A DNA stretch of 64,000 nucleotides from contig SUZJ01000003.1 in assembly GCA_015059945.1 (NCBI GenBank), forward strand, positions 179,005 to 243,004, in the 5' to 3' direction. This DNA comes from Rikenellaceae bacterium. GTDB taxonomy: Bacteria > Bacteroidota > Bacteroidia > Bacteroidales > Rikenellaceae. Below are positions 43,003-52,454 of the stretch, in pieces (position 1 is the first letter of the stretch; each line of letters begins with the position of its first letter). Position numbers and translations under genes: made by a program. A model generated the notes under the pieces. It did no database searches. It worked only from the letters and a program-made list of their open reading frames with translations, and was not told the origin of the DNA.

Positions 43003-44490
43003 ATGAAAAAGGCACTTATTGCAGCTGTGGCCCTTGTGGGTGCAGCAGCCGTAGGCGGACTCACTGCCGCCGCCGTAATTACATCGCAGCAGAGCAACAA
43101 CCAGCAGATAGTGTCCACCAGCGACACCACCCAGGGCTCGTTATACACCACCGAAAGCAGCAACAACCACTTTGTGAGCTACGCCAAAGAGAAGTATCCC
43201 GACCTGACCTATGCAGCCGAGAATGCCGTAGGCGCAGTGGTAAACATAGAGGTACTGATGACCGTCAAGGGCCAAGTAGGTTTTGACCCCTTCTTGCAGT
43301 TCTTTGGCATACCCCAGGGCTACTATGGTGCCCCCACGCGCGAGGCTAAGGCGGGTGGCTCGGGTGTGCTCATCTCGGCCGACGGCTATATCGTTACCAA
43401 CCACCACGTTGTGGAGAATGCAACCAAGGTGAAGGTACGTCTGAACGACGGCCGCACCTTCGATGCCGAAATTGTGGGTACCGACCCCACCAGTGAGGTT
43501 GCGCTCATAAAGATTGAGGGCAAAGACCTACCCTTCTTGAAGTTCGGCTCGTCGGATGCACTGCGTCTGGGCGAGTGGGTGTTGGCCATTGGCTCGCCCT
43601 TCGACCTCCAAAATACCATTACCGCAGGTATCGTCAGTGCCAAGGCCCGCAACTTGGGCGCCATTCCCAGCCAGTACAGCATCGAGTCGTTCATCCAGAC
43701 CGACGCGGCCGTTAACCCCGGCAATAGTGGCGGTGCGCTGGTAAACACCGCAGGCGAGTTGGTGGGTATCAACACCCTCATCAAGTCCGAGACGGGCAGC
43801 TATGTGGGCTACTCGTTTGCCGTACCCAGCTCGATTGTAAAGAAGGTGGTTATGGACCTGAAAGAGTATGGCGTGGTGCAGCGAGCTCTGTTGGGCGTTC
43901 AGTACCAAGAGATTAACAACTACTTTGTGGAGCAGCGCGGCGAAGAGTTGGGCATCAGCGAGATTGGTGGTGCTTGGGTTGCCGAGGTAACCAAAGGTGG
44001 TGCTGCCGAGGCCGCAGGCATACAGAAGGGCGACATCATCGTAGCCATCGACGGGGTTAAGATAGACACCTCGGCACGCCTGTCGGAGATAGTGGCTCAG
44101 CACCGTCCCAACGACAAGATAAAAATCGAGATAAAAAGAGCCGGCAAAGTGAAACATTTTGAGGTAGTGTTGCGTAATACGGCAGGAAAGGCAGCACCTA
44201 TCAGCAAAGACGAGGTCTTTGTAGCAGGCTCGCTTGGTGGCGAGTTCGCCGAGGTGAGCGACAAGGCAGCCCGTCAGTTGGGCATCAAGGGTGGCGTTAA
44301 GGTCACCGCTGTTAGGGAGGGTGGCTTCTTGGCCAAGGCTCGTGTAAGGCCCGGATTTATCATCACCCACATCAACGAGAAGGCCGTAACCAGTGTGGCC
44401 GACCTCGACAAGATGACCGAAAAGATTACCTCGGTAGACGGCATCTATCCCTCGACCGGCCGCAGCGCAAGCTACTCGTTGGTAGAATAG
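43003..44490 (+). CDS. HtrA/DegP-family periplasmic serine protease
   Basis: 495 aa. N-terminal membrane anchor or signal (ALIAAVALVGAAAVGGLTAAAV), trypsin-like domain with H135 in VTNHHVVENA and S242 in NPGNSGGALVN, then two PDZ domains (about 290-390 and 400-490, e.g. AEAAGIQKGDIIVAIDGVKI). The catalytic Asp position reads Glu (E165 in DPTSEVALIKI, where DegP has DPRSDIALI). The enzyme degrades or refolds misfolded envelope proteins. It is followed by rpoD after 153 nt. An AT-rich leader of about 200 nt precedes it with a dyad and a possible -24/-12 element. Confidence 0.93.
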   Translation: MKKALIAAVALVGAAAVGGLTAAAVITSQQSNNQQIVSTSDTTQGSLYTTESSNNHFVSYAKEKYPDLTYAAENAVGAVVNIEVLMTVKGQVGFDPFLQFFGIPQGYYGAPTREAKAGGSGVLISADGYIVTNHHVVENATKVKVRLNDGRTFDAEIVGTDPTSEVALIKIEGKDLPFLKFGSSDALRLGEWVLAIGSPFDLQNTITAGIVSAKARNLGAIPSQYSIESFIQTDAAVNPGNSGGALVNTAGELVGINTLIKSETGSYVGYSFAVPSSIVKKVVMDLKEYGVVQRALLGVQYQEINNYFVEQRGEELGISEIGGAWVAEVTKGGAAEAAGIQKGDIIVAIDGVKIDTSARLSEIVAQHRPNDKIKIEIKRAGKVKHFEVVLRNTAGKAAPISKDEVFVAGSLGGEFAEVSDKAARQLGIKGGVKVTAVREGGFLAKARVRPGFIITHINEKAVTSVADLDKMTEKITSVDGIYPSTGRSASYSLVE

Positions 44491-44643
44491 GCTTGGAGGG
44501 CTGAGCAGGGCAAGTTGGTAGAGATGCCAACCTAAGGCCAAGAGGGCAACACACTAAAAAAGGTATTTGCAGAGTGCGCTTTCCGACACGAGGTTAATGA
44601 GGCAAAAAACAGAGAAAAACGAATAGCACAAGAAAAGAAGATT

Positions 44644-45504
44644 ATGAGGCAATTAAAAATCACCAAGTCCATTACTAACCGCGAAAGCGCATCGCTCGAC
44701 AAATACTTGCAGGAGATTGGCAAGGAGGATCTTATCACCGTTGAAGAGGAGGTAGAGCTCGCCCAGCGAATCAAAAAAGGCGACCAAGAGGCGCTCGAAA
44801 AGCTGACCAAAGCCAACCTTCGTTTTGTGGTGTCGGTGGCCAAGCAGTACCAAAATCAGGGCCTGTCGCTGCCCGACCTTATAAACGAGGGCAACTTGGG
44901 CCTTATCAAGGCTGCCGAGAAGTTTGACGAGACTCGTGGCTTTAAGTTCATCTCGTATGCAGTGTGGTGGATTAGGCAGTCGATTTTGCAGGCTCTGGCC
45001 GAGCAGTCGCGTATCGTGCGTCTGCCTCTGAATCAGGTGGGCTCGCTCAACAAAATCAACAAGGCCTTTGGCCAGTTTGAGCAGAAGAACGAGCGTGTAC
45101 CCTCGCCCGAGGAGCTGGCCGAGATGCTGGACATTCCAAAGGAGAAGGTTTCGGACACCCTGCGTGTTTCGGGGCGCCACGTGTCGGTCGATGCACCCTT
45201 TGCCGATGGCGAGGACAACAACCTGCTCGACGTGTTGGTAAATGCCGACTCGCCCAATGCCGATAGGGGGCTGATTAACGAGTCGCTAGCCACCGAGGTC
45301 GATAGGGCTCTGGACACCCTGACCGATAGGGAGAAAGATATTATCAAGTATTTCTTTGGCATTGGCTACCCCGAGATGACATTGGAGGAGATTGGCGAGA
45401 AGTTTGGCCTCACCCGCGAGCGTGTGCGCCAGATTAAGGAGAAGGCCATCCGCCGCCTGCGCCACAGCAGCCGCAGCAAACTCTTGAAGAGCTACCTCGG
45501 CTAA
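44644..45504 (+). CDS. rpoD: Primary sigma factor RpoD (short Bacteroidetes type)
   Basis: 286 aa, much shorter than proteobacterial RpoD because region 1.1 and the non-conserved insert are missing, as known for Bacteroidetes. Region 1.2 ([20 protein letters not shown]), region 2 ([46 protein letters not shown] region, [10 protein letters not shown]), region 3 and region 4 ([20 protein letters not shown]) are complete. It recognises the -33/-7 (TTTG, TAnnTTTG) promoters annotated throughout this window. The 153-nt gap after htrA contains only GTTGG / CCAAC near 44515 and no clear promoter, so read-through from htrA is possible. Confidence 0.97.
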   Translation: MRQLKITKSITNRESASLDKYLQEIGKEDLITVEEEVELAQRIKKGDQEALEKLTKANLRFVVSVAKQYQNQGLSLPDLINEGNLGLIKAAEKFDETRGFKFISYAVWWIRQSILQALAEQSRIVRLPLNQVGSLNKINKAFGQFEQKNERVPSPEELAEMLDIPKEKVSDTLRVSGRHVSVDAPFADGEDNNLLDVLVNADSPNADRGLINESLATEVDRALDTLTDREKDIIKYFFGIGYPEMTLEEIGEKFGLTRERVRQIKEKAIRRLRHSSRSKLLKSYLG

Positions 45505-45531
45505 TCCCTTTGGGCACAAACATAAGACACA

Positions 45532-45566
45532 AACAAAGGCTATCCTTTATCGGGATAGCCTTTGTT
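45532..45566 (+). terminator. Terminator after rpoD
   Basis: AACAAAGGCTATCC pairs with GGATAGCCTTTGTT, followed by GTTTTT. Confidence 0.9.
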
Positions 45567-45610
45567 GTTTTTATCGCTTATTGAAGTGGGGCTTGGCAAG
45601 GTTGTACAAT

Positions 45611-45658
45611 CACTCAGCGGGGTTGTAGCCCAATTACTCGGCGGGGTTATAGCCCACA
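45611..45658. repeat. Imperfect 24-bp tandem duplication of the rnhA 3' end
   Basis: On the minus strand the last codons and stop of rnhA (GGCTATAACCCCGCCGAGTAA) are followed directly by a second version (GGCTACAACCCCGCTGAGTGA). Both encode GYNPAE and a stop in the same frame, so read-through would add LGYNPAE. Confidence 0.8.
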
Positions 45659-46092
45659 TCCTCGGCCAGGTTGGGCCCACTGGCAGCAGCCACAGCCAAC
45701 TGGTCGCAGCGGTTATTCTCGACCGTAGAGGCGTGGCCCTTAACCCACACAAACTTAACCCTATGGCGGCGGTATACACGCAAAAAGCGCTGCCACAGGT
45801 CGGGGTTCTTGGCCTTGGCAAATCCCCCTCGCTCCCAGCCAAACACCCAGCCCTTCTCGACCGAGTCGACAACGTACTTCGAGTCCGAATAGAGCGTAAC
45901 ATCGGTGCCATCGAACTTCAAAGCCTCCAACGCCACGCACACAGCCATCAGCTCCATACGGTTGTTGGTCGTAAGGCGAAACCCTGCGCTCAACTCTTTG
46001 CGATACGGGGGCGACAGCAATACAATGCCATAGCCACCCCTACCAGGGTTGCCCAACGACGAGCCGTCGGTATAGATAGTTACGTTTGGCAA
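45634..46092 (-). CDS. rnhA: Ribonuclease H type I
   Basis: 152 aa. Catalytic residues are in place: YTDGSSLGNPG (Asp), RMELMAVCVALE (Glu), YSDSKYVVDSV (Asp) and VENNRCDQLA (Asp), plus the VKGHA loop. It removes the RNA strand of RNA-DNA hybrids, including Okazaki primers and R-loops. The 3' end is duplicated in tandem downstream. It lies 119 nt downstream of the DksA-like gene on the same strand; the gap contains CCCC-rich sequence only. Confidence 0.95.
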   Translation of the reverse strand: MPNVTIYTDGSSLGNPGRGGYGIVLLSPPYRKELSAGFRLTTNNRMELMAVCVALEALKFDGTDVTLYSDSKYVVDSVEKGWVFGWERGGFAKAKNPDLWQRFLRVYRRHRVKFVWVKGHASTVENNRCDQLAVAAASGPNLAEDVGYNPAE

Positions 46093-46211
46093 GCTATTAC
46101 GATTATTGTTCCGTTTGGGTTATCGGCAAATAGGTGGGCGGCACTCAACTACACAAGTGCCCCCCTCGCGACACTACAAAAGGCCCCCTCCTTTGCTCCG
46201 AGCACACTACA

Positions 46212-46598
46212 CTAATGCCTCTTCTCCTTTGCCTCGACCGACAGGGTTGCGTGGGGCACAACGCGCAAGCGCTCCTTGGGAATCAGCTTGCCCGTCTCGC
46301 GGCAAATGCCGTATGTCTTATTCTCGATGCGCACCAGGGCGGCTTCGAGGTGGTTGATGAATTTCAACTGTCGCTGGGCCAGCCTACCCATCTCCTCTTT
46401 GGTCAGGGTTGCAGCGCCCTCTTCGAGCACCTTGAAAGTGGGCGAAGTATCTTCGGTATCATTGCTTGCGGAGTTGTTAACCGATGCGCGCAACAGTTCG
46501 TAGTCGTCTTTTGCTTTGCCGAGCATATCGAGTATAATCACCCTAAACTCAGCCAATTCCTCGTCGGAATATCTGGTTTTCTCAACTTCTTCTGCCAT
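46212..46598 (-). CDS. DksA/TraR-family protein lacking the zinc cysteines
   Basis: 128 aa. A coiled-coil N-terminal part (LAEFRVIILDMLGKAKDDYELLRASVNN) and the C-terminal globular TraR/DksA region (TYGICRETGKLIPKERLRVVPHATLSVEAK). Only one Cys remains where zinc-binding members have four, which is the usual state in Bacteroidetes. It would bind the RNA polymerase secondary channel and may work with ppGpp. A TATCTTTA box on the minus strand (about 46626-46633) is a plausible promoter. Confidence 0.88.
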   Translation of the reverse strand: MAEEVEKTRYSDEELAEFRVIILDMLGKAKDDYELLRASVNNSASNDTEDTSPTFKVLEEGAATLTKEEMGRLAQRQLKFINHLEAALVRIENKTYGICRETGKLIPKERLRVVPHATLSVEAKEKRH

Positions 46599-46705
46599 AG
46601 TTAATTAGTTTTTGGTTTGTTAAAGATACAAAATCCTCGCCAATAAACCAAATTTTTTTTCATTTTACCCCAAAAGAGCTCGCCACTACCCCACCCCCAA
46701 GCATA

Positions 46706-46742
46706 CAAAAAACCGCCCCCATTTAGCATAGGGGCGGTTTTC
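46706..46742 (-). terminator. Terminator of secDF
   Basis: AAAACCGCCCC pairs with GGGGCGGTTTT around CATTTAGCATA-type loop; the minus strand ends in TTTTTT. Confidence 0.9.
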
Positions 46743-46764
46743 GTGTCAGTTATCGTAAGTGCTT

Positions 46765-49700
46765 TTATTTAGCAGCTTTTTTAGCCTCTTTCTTTGCAGC
46801 CTTGTTCATCAGGTCGTATGCAACGGGGGTTGCGATAAAGATCGACGACAGGGTACCTACAATCACACCAAACATCAGTGCGAATACGAAACCACGGATA
46901 ACAGCACCACCGAACAAGAAGATTGCCAACAGGGTTACAAAGGTAGTACCTGTGGTGTTGATGGTACGCGACAGAGTGGTATTAACTGCTGCGTTGATGG
47001 TCTCTTTCAAGTTGCGTTTGGGATAGAGGGTGGTGAACTCACGGATACGATCGAAGATAACCACCTTATCGTTAATCGAGTAACCGATAATGGTCAGGAT
47101 AGCTGCGATGAACGACTGGTCAATCTCCAGGTTGAAGGGCAACAGACCGTGCAACAGCGAGAAGATACCCAAGGTCAAGAACGAGTCGTGAGCCAGAGCC
47201 ACAACCGAACCTGCACCCCACTGCCACTTCTTGAATCGGATGATGATGTACAGACCGATAGCAATCAGAGCAAAGAATACTGCGATGAATGCACCGCGAG
47301 TGATATCACTTGCAACGCTGGGACCAACCATATCGGCCTGGATGATACCGTTGGGGTTGGTAGTGGTCGAGGTGAACTCCTCGAGCGAGATAGGCTCGGC
47401 AAACAGACCGTTCACACCGTTGTAGAGCAGCTCCTCAACAGTAGCGGTAGCCTCGTCGTTCTGCTCGTCGTAGAGGTACTGGGTAACGATACGCATCTGG
47501 GTGTCGTCGCCAAACTGTTTAACCTCGAACGACTTGCTGTTAACGTCGCCCTCAGCAGCATCGAATACCACCTGCAAGCCCTCACGTACCTGGTCGGCAG
47601 TAACGGGCTGGTCGAAGCGTACTACGAAGGTACGGCCACCCGAGAAATCAACACCGTAGTTAAGACCACGAGTCGAGAGCGAGATAACCGAAGCTACGAT
47701 AAGTACAAGCGAAACGATGTACGAGTATTTGCGGATACCAATAAAGTTAACCTTTGTGTTAGCCAAGAAGTTCTCTGTCATCTTGTTAGAGAAGCTAATG
47801 CTCTTGCCCTTAGCCAAGCGACCCTCGAACATAATGCGAGTGAAGAACAACGAGGTGAACAACGAGGTGATGATACCGATAATCAGAGTGGTTGCGAAGC
47901 CCTGTACAGGACCGGTACCGAATACAAACAGTACAATACCGGTGATAATGGTGGTGATGTTGGCGTCAACAATAGCGCTCATAGCGTTCTTGTAACCCTC
48001 GCTCACTGCCAGGCTCAAGCCCTTACCTGCTTTGAGCTCCTCTTTCACGCGCTCGTAGATAATTACGTTAGCATCCACAGCCATACCCAGAGTCAGAACG
48101 ATACCTGCGATACCGGGCAGAGTCAGAACTGCACCAAACGATGCCAATACGCCGAACAGGAAGAATACGTTGCAAATCAGCGCAATGCTGGCAACAACAC
48201 CTGCACCCTTGTAGAAGAAGATCATATAGAGCAGTACGAGCAGGAATGCAATCACAAACGAGATGAGTGAAGCGTTGATACTCTCGGCACCCAGCGAAGG
48301 ACCAACTACGGTATCCTGGATGATGCGAGCAGGAGCGGGCAGTTTACCCGATTTGAGCACGTTGGCCAAGTCGGTTGCCTCGGTAATATCGAAGTCGCCG
48401 GTAATCTGCGAGCGACCACCGGTAATCTCGTTCTGTACGGTAGGAGCCGAGTAAACTACATCGTCCAATACGATAGCAATGCTCTTGCCGATGTTGGCTT
48501 TGGTCAAGCGAGCCCATACGTTGGCACCGCTGGTATTCATAACCATATCAACCTCTGCCGAGCCACCGGTCTGCGAGTACTGGGGCGAAGCATCTACAAT
48601 CGAGCCACCATCCAGGGGAGCCTTACCATCGCGGCCGTCGGCCTTGATAGCATAGAGCTCGTAGATAGTACCAGCCTCGTCGATAGCCTTCGAGCTCCAC
48701 AAGAAGCGCACGTCGGGGTTGATAACAGCCTTAACCTGGGGCAGTGCGAGGTACTCCTCGACAGCCTCCATATCGTAGCTCATAGCGTGACCTACAACGG
48801 GACCCCTCATAACCTGACCGGCAGCGTTGGTTGCGGGCATCAGTTTAGCAAACAGGGGGTTGTTCTTTGCATAGGCAGCAAACTCGGCCTCGGCATTCTG
48901 AGCCTCAGCACCCTCGAGCTCGGCCAGCAGGTCGCCCTCGGCAGTCTCAGCTTTCTCCTCTTCAGCCTCCTCTACGTTAGCCACGTTCATATCGCGCAGC
49001 ACGTTGTTAGCCCTCTGCAACATAGGGAAGACCTCGCTGTTGTCGTAGGTTGCCCAGAACTCCAACGAAGCGGTACCCTGCAAGAGTTTACGAACACGCT
49101 CGGGCTCCTTAACACCGGGGAGCTCAACCAAGATGCGACCGGTATTCTCCAGACGCTGGATGTTGGGCTGAGCCACACCAAAGCGGTCGATACGGCTACG
49201 GAGCACGTTGTACGAGTTGGCGATAGCGCTCTCCGACTCCTCGCGAAGTACTTTTACGACCTCGTCGTTGGTGCTATTGAGAGTCACCTTATCTTTCATC
49301 ACCTGGTTGTTGAAGATGATAGCCAGGGGTGCGCCATTCGACAGTTTGTCGTAAGCCTTAGCAAAGAGGGTGATGTAGTCGCTCTGCGAGTTCTTGGCCT
49401 CAACCTTAGCCTGCTCGATAGCAGCCAGGAAGGTGGGGTCGGTCGAATCGTTCGACAGTGCTTTCACTACGTCCTCAACAGCGATTTCGAGCATTACGTT
49501 CATACCGCCCTTGAGGTCCAGACCGAGGTTAATCTCTTTCTCTTTTACCTCTTTGTAGGTGAATTTTTTGATGAGGATGTTGTAGACGGGTTTCGACTTA
49601 ACGCTATCGAGATACTGCTGCTCCTTTTTGAGGAGGAGGTTCTCGATGTAGGCATCCTCGCTGAGTCCCGATTTTTCGATTGCGGCGGCGTCGATAGTGG

Positions 49701-49836
49701 TAGCTGCTACCTGCTCTGCGGCATACTTAGCTGCTTTTTTCTCGACTACACCCGAAACAACCGAGAACGAAAGCTGATAAGCGCACGCCAGAGCCAAAGC
49801 AATGGCGATGAATTTGATAAATCCTTTGTTCTGCAT
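46765..49836 (-). CDS. secDF: SecDF fusion protein-export protein
   Basis: 1023 aa from ATG 49836; a longer in-frame extension upstream runs into the promoter and is rejected. SecD half: N-terminal helix, NLGLDLKGGMNVMLEI (the D1-type motif), periplasmic P1 domain, and the TM block with GIAGIVLTLGMAVDANVIIYE. SecF half starts near residue 690 and contains YGVDFSGGRTFVVRF and a second TM block (GYSINDKVVIFDRIREF). It uses the proton gradient to pull proteins through SecYEG and supports SecA (22383). A TATTTTTG box at 49972-49979 (minus) implies a leader of about 130 nt. Confidence 0.97.
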   Translation of the reverse strand: MQNKGFIKFIAIALALACAYQLSFSVVSGVVEKKAAKYAAEQVAATTIDAAAIEKSGLSEDAYIENLLLKKEQQYLDSVKSKPVYNILIKKFTYKEVKEKEINLGLDLKGGMNVMLEIAVEDVVKALSNDSTDPTFLAAIEQAKVEAKNSQSDYITLFAKAYDKLSNGAPLAIIFNNQVMKDKVTLNSTNDEVVKVLREESESAIANSYNVLRSRIDRFGVAQPNIQRLENTGRILVELPGVKEPERVRKLLQGTASLEFWATYDNSEVFPMLQRANNVLRDMNVANVEEAEEEKAETAEGDLLAELEGAEAQNAEAEFAAYAKNNPLFAKLMPATNAAGQVMRGPVVGHAMSYDMEAVEEYLALPQVKAVINPDVRFLWSSKAIDEAGTIYELYAIKADGRDGKAPLDGGSIVDASPQYSQTGGSAEVDMVMNTSGANVWARLTKANIGKSIAIVLDDVVYSAPTVQNEITGGRSQITGDFDITEATDLANVLKSGKLPAPARIIQDTVVGPSLGAESINASLISFVIAFLLVLLYMIFFYKGAGVVASIALICNVFFLFGVLASFGAVLTLPGIAGIVLTLGMAVDANVIIYERVKEELKAGKGLSLAVSEGYKNAMSAIVDANITTIITGIVLFVFGTGPVQGFATTLIIGIITSLFTSLFFTRIMFEGRLAKGKSISFSNKMTENFLANTKVNFIGIRKYSYIVSLVLIVASVISLSTRGLNYGVDFSGGRTFVVRFDQPVTADQVREGLQVVFDAAEGDVNSKSFEVKQFGDDTQMRIVTQYLYDEQNDEATATVEELLYNGVNGLFAEPISLEEFTSTTTNPNGIIQADMVGPSVASDITRGAFIAVFFALIAIGLYIIIRFKKWQWGAGSVVALAHDSFLTLGIFSLLHGLLPFNLEIDQSFIAAILTIIGYSINDKVVIFDRIREFTTLYPKRNLKETINAAVNTTLSRTINTTGTTFVTLLAIFLFGGAVIRGFVFALMFGVIVGTLSSIFIATPVAYDLMNKAAKKEAKKAAK

Positions 49837-49971
49837 TGTTTTAAGTTTTTGTTTATTATTTTGTTTTGTTGTTATTTGTTCTTGCCAATGTTGCGTTCTG
49901 CGGGTGGTATTTGTCTGCGCCAACAGCACCTCCACACCTACCCATCGAACAGTTTGCGCACAATTAACCCG

Positions 49972-49979
49972 CAAAAATA
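49972..49979 (-). promoter_or_regulatory. -7 box (TATTTTTG on minus) for secDF
   Basis: CAAAAATA on the plus strand, 136 nt upstream of the secDF start. The leader between them is T/A-rich near the gene with no gene or named riboswitch visible. Confidence 0.55.
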
Positions 49980-50023
49980 CACTTTTTTTCGTAAACTCAA
50001 AAAAATACCTATTATAAAAAGGG

Positions 50024-50170
50024 AATTGAGAATTGAGAATTGAGAATTGAGAATTGAAAGTTGAAAGTTATATAGTAAAACTCACTAAACTCCTTAAACT
50101 CCCTAAATTCCCTAAACTCCCTAACGACTTAGGTCGGTCGACGGTCGACGGTTGACGGTTGACGGTCGAC
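50024..50170. repeat. Three consecutive short-unit arrays: 7-nt, 9-nt, 7-nt
   Basis: AATTGAG/AATTGAA/AGTTGAA heptamers at 50024-50070, nonamers CTCACTAAA, CTCCTTAAA, CTCCCTAAA, TTCCCTAAA, CTCCCTAAC at 50081-50125, and heptamers GGTCGAC, GGTCGAC, GGTTGAC, GGTTGAC, GGTCGAC at 50136-50170. The last array ends exactly where the dnaK terminator begins. Confidence 0.9.
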
Positions 50171-50221
50171 AAAAAAAGTGAGAGGGACTCGTCAGACCGA
50201 CGAGCCCCTCTCTCTTTTTTT
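50171..50221. terminator. Bidirectional terminator after dnaK
   Basis: GAGAGGGACTCGTC pairs with GACGAGCCCCTCTC, flanked by AAAAAAA and TTTTTTT. Confidence 0.9.
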
Positions 50222-50234
50222 GTATTTCAAGGCC

Positions 50235-52136
50235 TTATTTAACCTCCTCGAACTCTACGTCCTCGGCCTGAGTCTGCTGCTGACCACCCTGGCCACCTGC
50301 CTGCTGCTGGCCGCCCTGCTGGGCACCCTGAGCCTGCTGCTGTGCATACAGATCCTGCGATGCTGCCTGCCAAGCGGCATTGAGTTTCTCGCTTGCCGAG
50401 TCGATGTCTGCCAAGTTCTGTGCCGAGTGAGCAGCTTTCAGCTCTGCCAAAGCACTCTCGATAGCCGATTTCTTGTCGGCGGGCAGTTTGTCGCCATACT
50501 CTTTGAGCTGTTTCTCGGTCGAGAAAATCATCGAGTCGGCACCGTTAATCTTGTCGATACGCTCGCGCTCCTCTTTATCCTTAGCCTCGTTGGCCTTGGC
50601 CTCGTCGCGCATACGCTGAATCTCTGCCTCGGTCAAGCCGCTCGAAGCCTCGATGCGGATGCTCTGCTCCTTGCCGGTGCCTTTGTCTTTGGCCGACACG
50701 TTCAGGATACCGTTGGCATCGATGTCGAACGAAACCTCAATCTGGGGTACACCACGAGGAGCTGCGGGAATGCCGTCGAGGTGGAAGCGACCGATGGTCT
50801 TGTTGTCGCGTGCCATCTGGCGCTCGCCCTGCAAAACGTGAATCTCTACCGAAGGCTGGTTGTCCTGAGCGGTCGAGAATACCTGGCTCTTGCGAGTGGG
50901 GATAGTGGTATTGGCATCAATCAGGCGGGTAAACACACCACCCAGAGTCTCGATACCGAGCGACAGAGGAGTAACGTCGAGCAGAAGCACATCCTTAACC
51001 TCGCCGGTCAATACACCACCCTGAATTGCAGCACCGATAGCCACAACCTCGTCGGGGTTTACGTTCTTTGAAGGAGCCTTGCCGAAGAAATCCTCAACAA
51101 CCTTCTGGATAGCGGGGATACGGGTCGAACCACCCACCAAGATAACCTCGTCAATCTGGCTTGCGCTCAGACCTGCATCGCTCAGAGCCTTGCGGCAGGG
51201 CTCAATGGTGGCACGAATCAGGCTGTCGGCCAACTGCTCGAATTTAGCACGAGTAAGAGTCATTACCAAGTGCTGAGGAATGCCGTCTACGGGCATGATG
51301 TAGGGCAGGTTAATCTCGGTCGAGGTGCTGCTCGAAAGCTCAATTTTGGCCTTCTCGGCTGCCTCTTTCAGACGCTGCATAGCCATCGCGTCTTTGCGCA
51401 GGTCGATGCCGTGTTTGCTCTGGAACGCGGCTGCCATCCAGTCGATAATCACGTGGTCAAAGTCATCACCGCCCAAGTGGGTGTCACCATTGGTCGATTT
51501 AACCTCAAACACACCGTCGCCCAACTCCAAGATAGAGATATCGAAGGTACCGCCACCCAAGTCGTAAACGGCAATCTTCATATCCTTGCCGGCCTTGTCC
51601 AGACCGTAGGCCAGAGCTGCTGCGGTAGGCTCGTTGATGATACGGCGAACTTTCAGACCTGCAATCTCACCGGCCTCTTTGGTAGCCTGACGCTGCGAGT
51701 CGCTGAAATATGCGGGAACGGTAATTACTGCCTCGCTAACGGTGGTGCCCAGATAGTCCTCGGCGGTCTTTTTCATCTTCTGCAAGATGATGGCCGAAAT
51801 CTCCTGAGGAGTATATTTGCGGTCGCCAATCTCTACCATAGGTACGTTGTTGTTGCCACGCACTACGTTGTAGGGAACGCGGGTTACATCTTTCTGTACC
51901 TGATCCATATTCTCGCCCATAAAGCGTTTGATCGAGAAGATGGTATTTTTGGGGTTGGTGATAGCCTGACGCTTTGCGGGGTCGCCCACTTTGCGCTCAC
52001 CACCCTCGGTGAATGCTACGATAGAAGGAGTAGTGCGGTGTCCCTCGCTGTTGGGAATTACTACGGGCTCGTTGCCCTCCATTACTGCCACACAACTGTT
52101 AGTTGTACCAAGGTCGATACCAATAATCTTTGCCAT
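50235..52136 (-). CDS. dnaK: Chaperone DnaK (Hsp70)
   Basis: 633 aa. N-terminal ATPase with [18 protein letters not shown], phosphate 2 motif [19 protein letters not shown] and adenosine motif [15 protein letters not shown]; substrate-binding beta domain from about residue 390 ([14 protein letters not shown]); helical lid; Gly/Gln-rich tail ending VEFEEVK. Works with DnaJ, GrpE (38-40 kb) and ClpB (31 kb). Upstream it has a sigma-54-like element at 52241-52255 and, further away, a TATTTTTG box (52345-52352, minus), so two promoters are possible. Confidence 0.98.
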   Translation of the reverse strand: MAKIIGIDLGTTNSCVAVMEGNEPVVIPNSEGHRTTPSIVAFTEGGERKVGDPAKRQAITNPKNTIFSIKRFMGENMDQVQKDVTRVPYNVVRGNNNVPMVEIGDRKYTPQEISAIILQKMKKTAEDYLGTTVSEAVITVPAYFSDSQRQATKEAGEIAGLKVRRIINEPTAAALAYGLDKAGKDMKIAVYDLGGGTFDISILELGDGVFEVKSTNGDTHLGGDDFDHVIIDWMAAAFQSKHGIDLRKDAMAMQRLKEAAEKAKIELSSSTSTEINLPYIMPVDGIPQHLVMTLTRAKFEQLADSLIRATIEPCRKALSDAGLSASQIDEVILVGGSTRIPAIQKVVEDFFGKAPSKNVNPDEVVAIGAAIQGGVLTGEVKDVLLLDVTPLSLGIETLGGVFTRLIDANTTIPTRKSQVFSTAQDNQPSVEIHVLQGERQMARDNKTIGRFHLDGIPAAPRGVPQIEVSFDIDANGILNVSAKDKGTGKEQSIRIEASSGLTEAEIQRMRDEAKANEAKDKEERERIDKINGADSMIFSTEKQLKEYGDKLPADKKSAIESALAELKAAHSAQNLADIDSASEKLNAAWQAASQDLYAQQQAQGAQQGGQQQAGGQGGQQQTQAEDVEFEEVK

Positions 52137-52240
52137 AACTGTACTTAATAATTTATATGGTTTAACTTATTTTGATTTTCTTTTTCGCTGCGCAACCCTC
52201 CCGCTTTCGCTGGGCTTTGTTGCGTTTGTCCTCCAATGGG

Positions 52241-52255
52241 GCAATCTCTGTGCCA
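52241..52255 (-). promoter_or_regulatory. Sigma-54-like -24/-12 promoter of dnaK
   Basis: On the minus strand TGGCAC-AGAGA-TTGC, an exact match to TGGCAC-N5-TTGC (GG-N10-GC). Predicted start about 95 nt before the ATG. About 55-90 nt further upstream lie GACA-AAA-TGTC (about 52312-52322) and CTGACA/TGTCAG half-sites (52310-52340), candidate binding sites for an activator. Confidence 0.6.
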
Positions 52256-52454
52256 AGCACAAAATTTGGCAAAACGACTGACAAAAACAGAACAGCGCCC
52301 AACTTTACTGACAAAATGTCCGATTTTTCGTGTCAGTTGTCGGCCAAAAATAAAAAAGTGTGGCGAAATTTTTTTATTCCAATAAATGGTGTTAATTTAG
52401 TAGCGCTGAAAAATAGCTAACTGTAAACAACAACTAAAAAAACCGATATTACTT

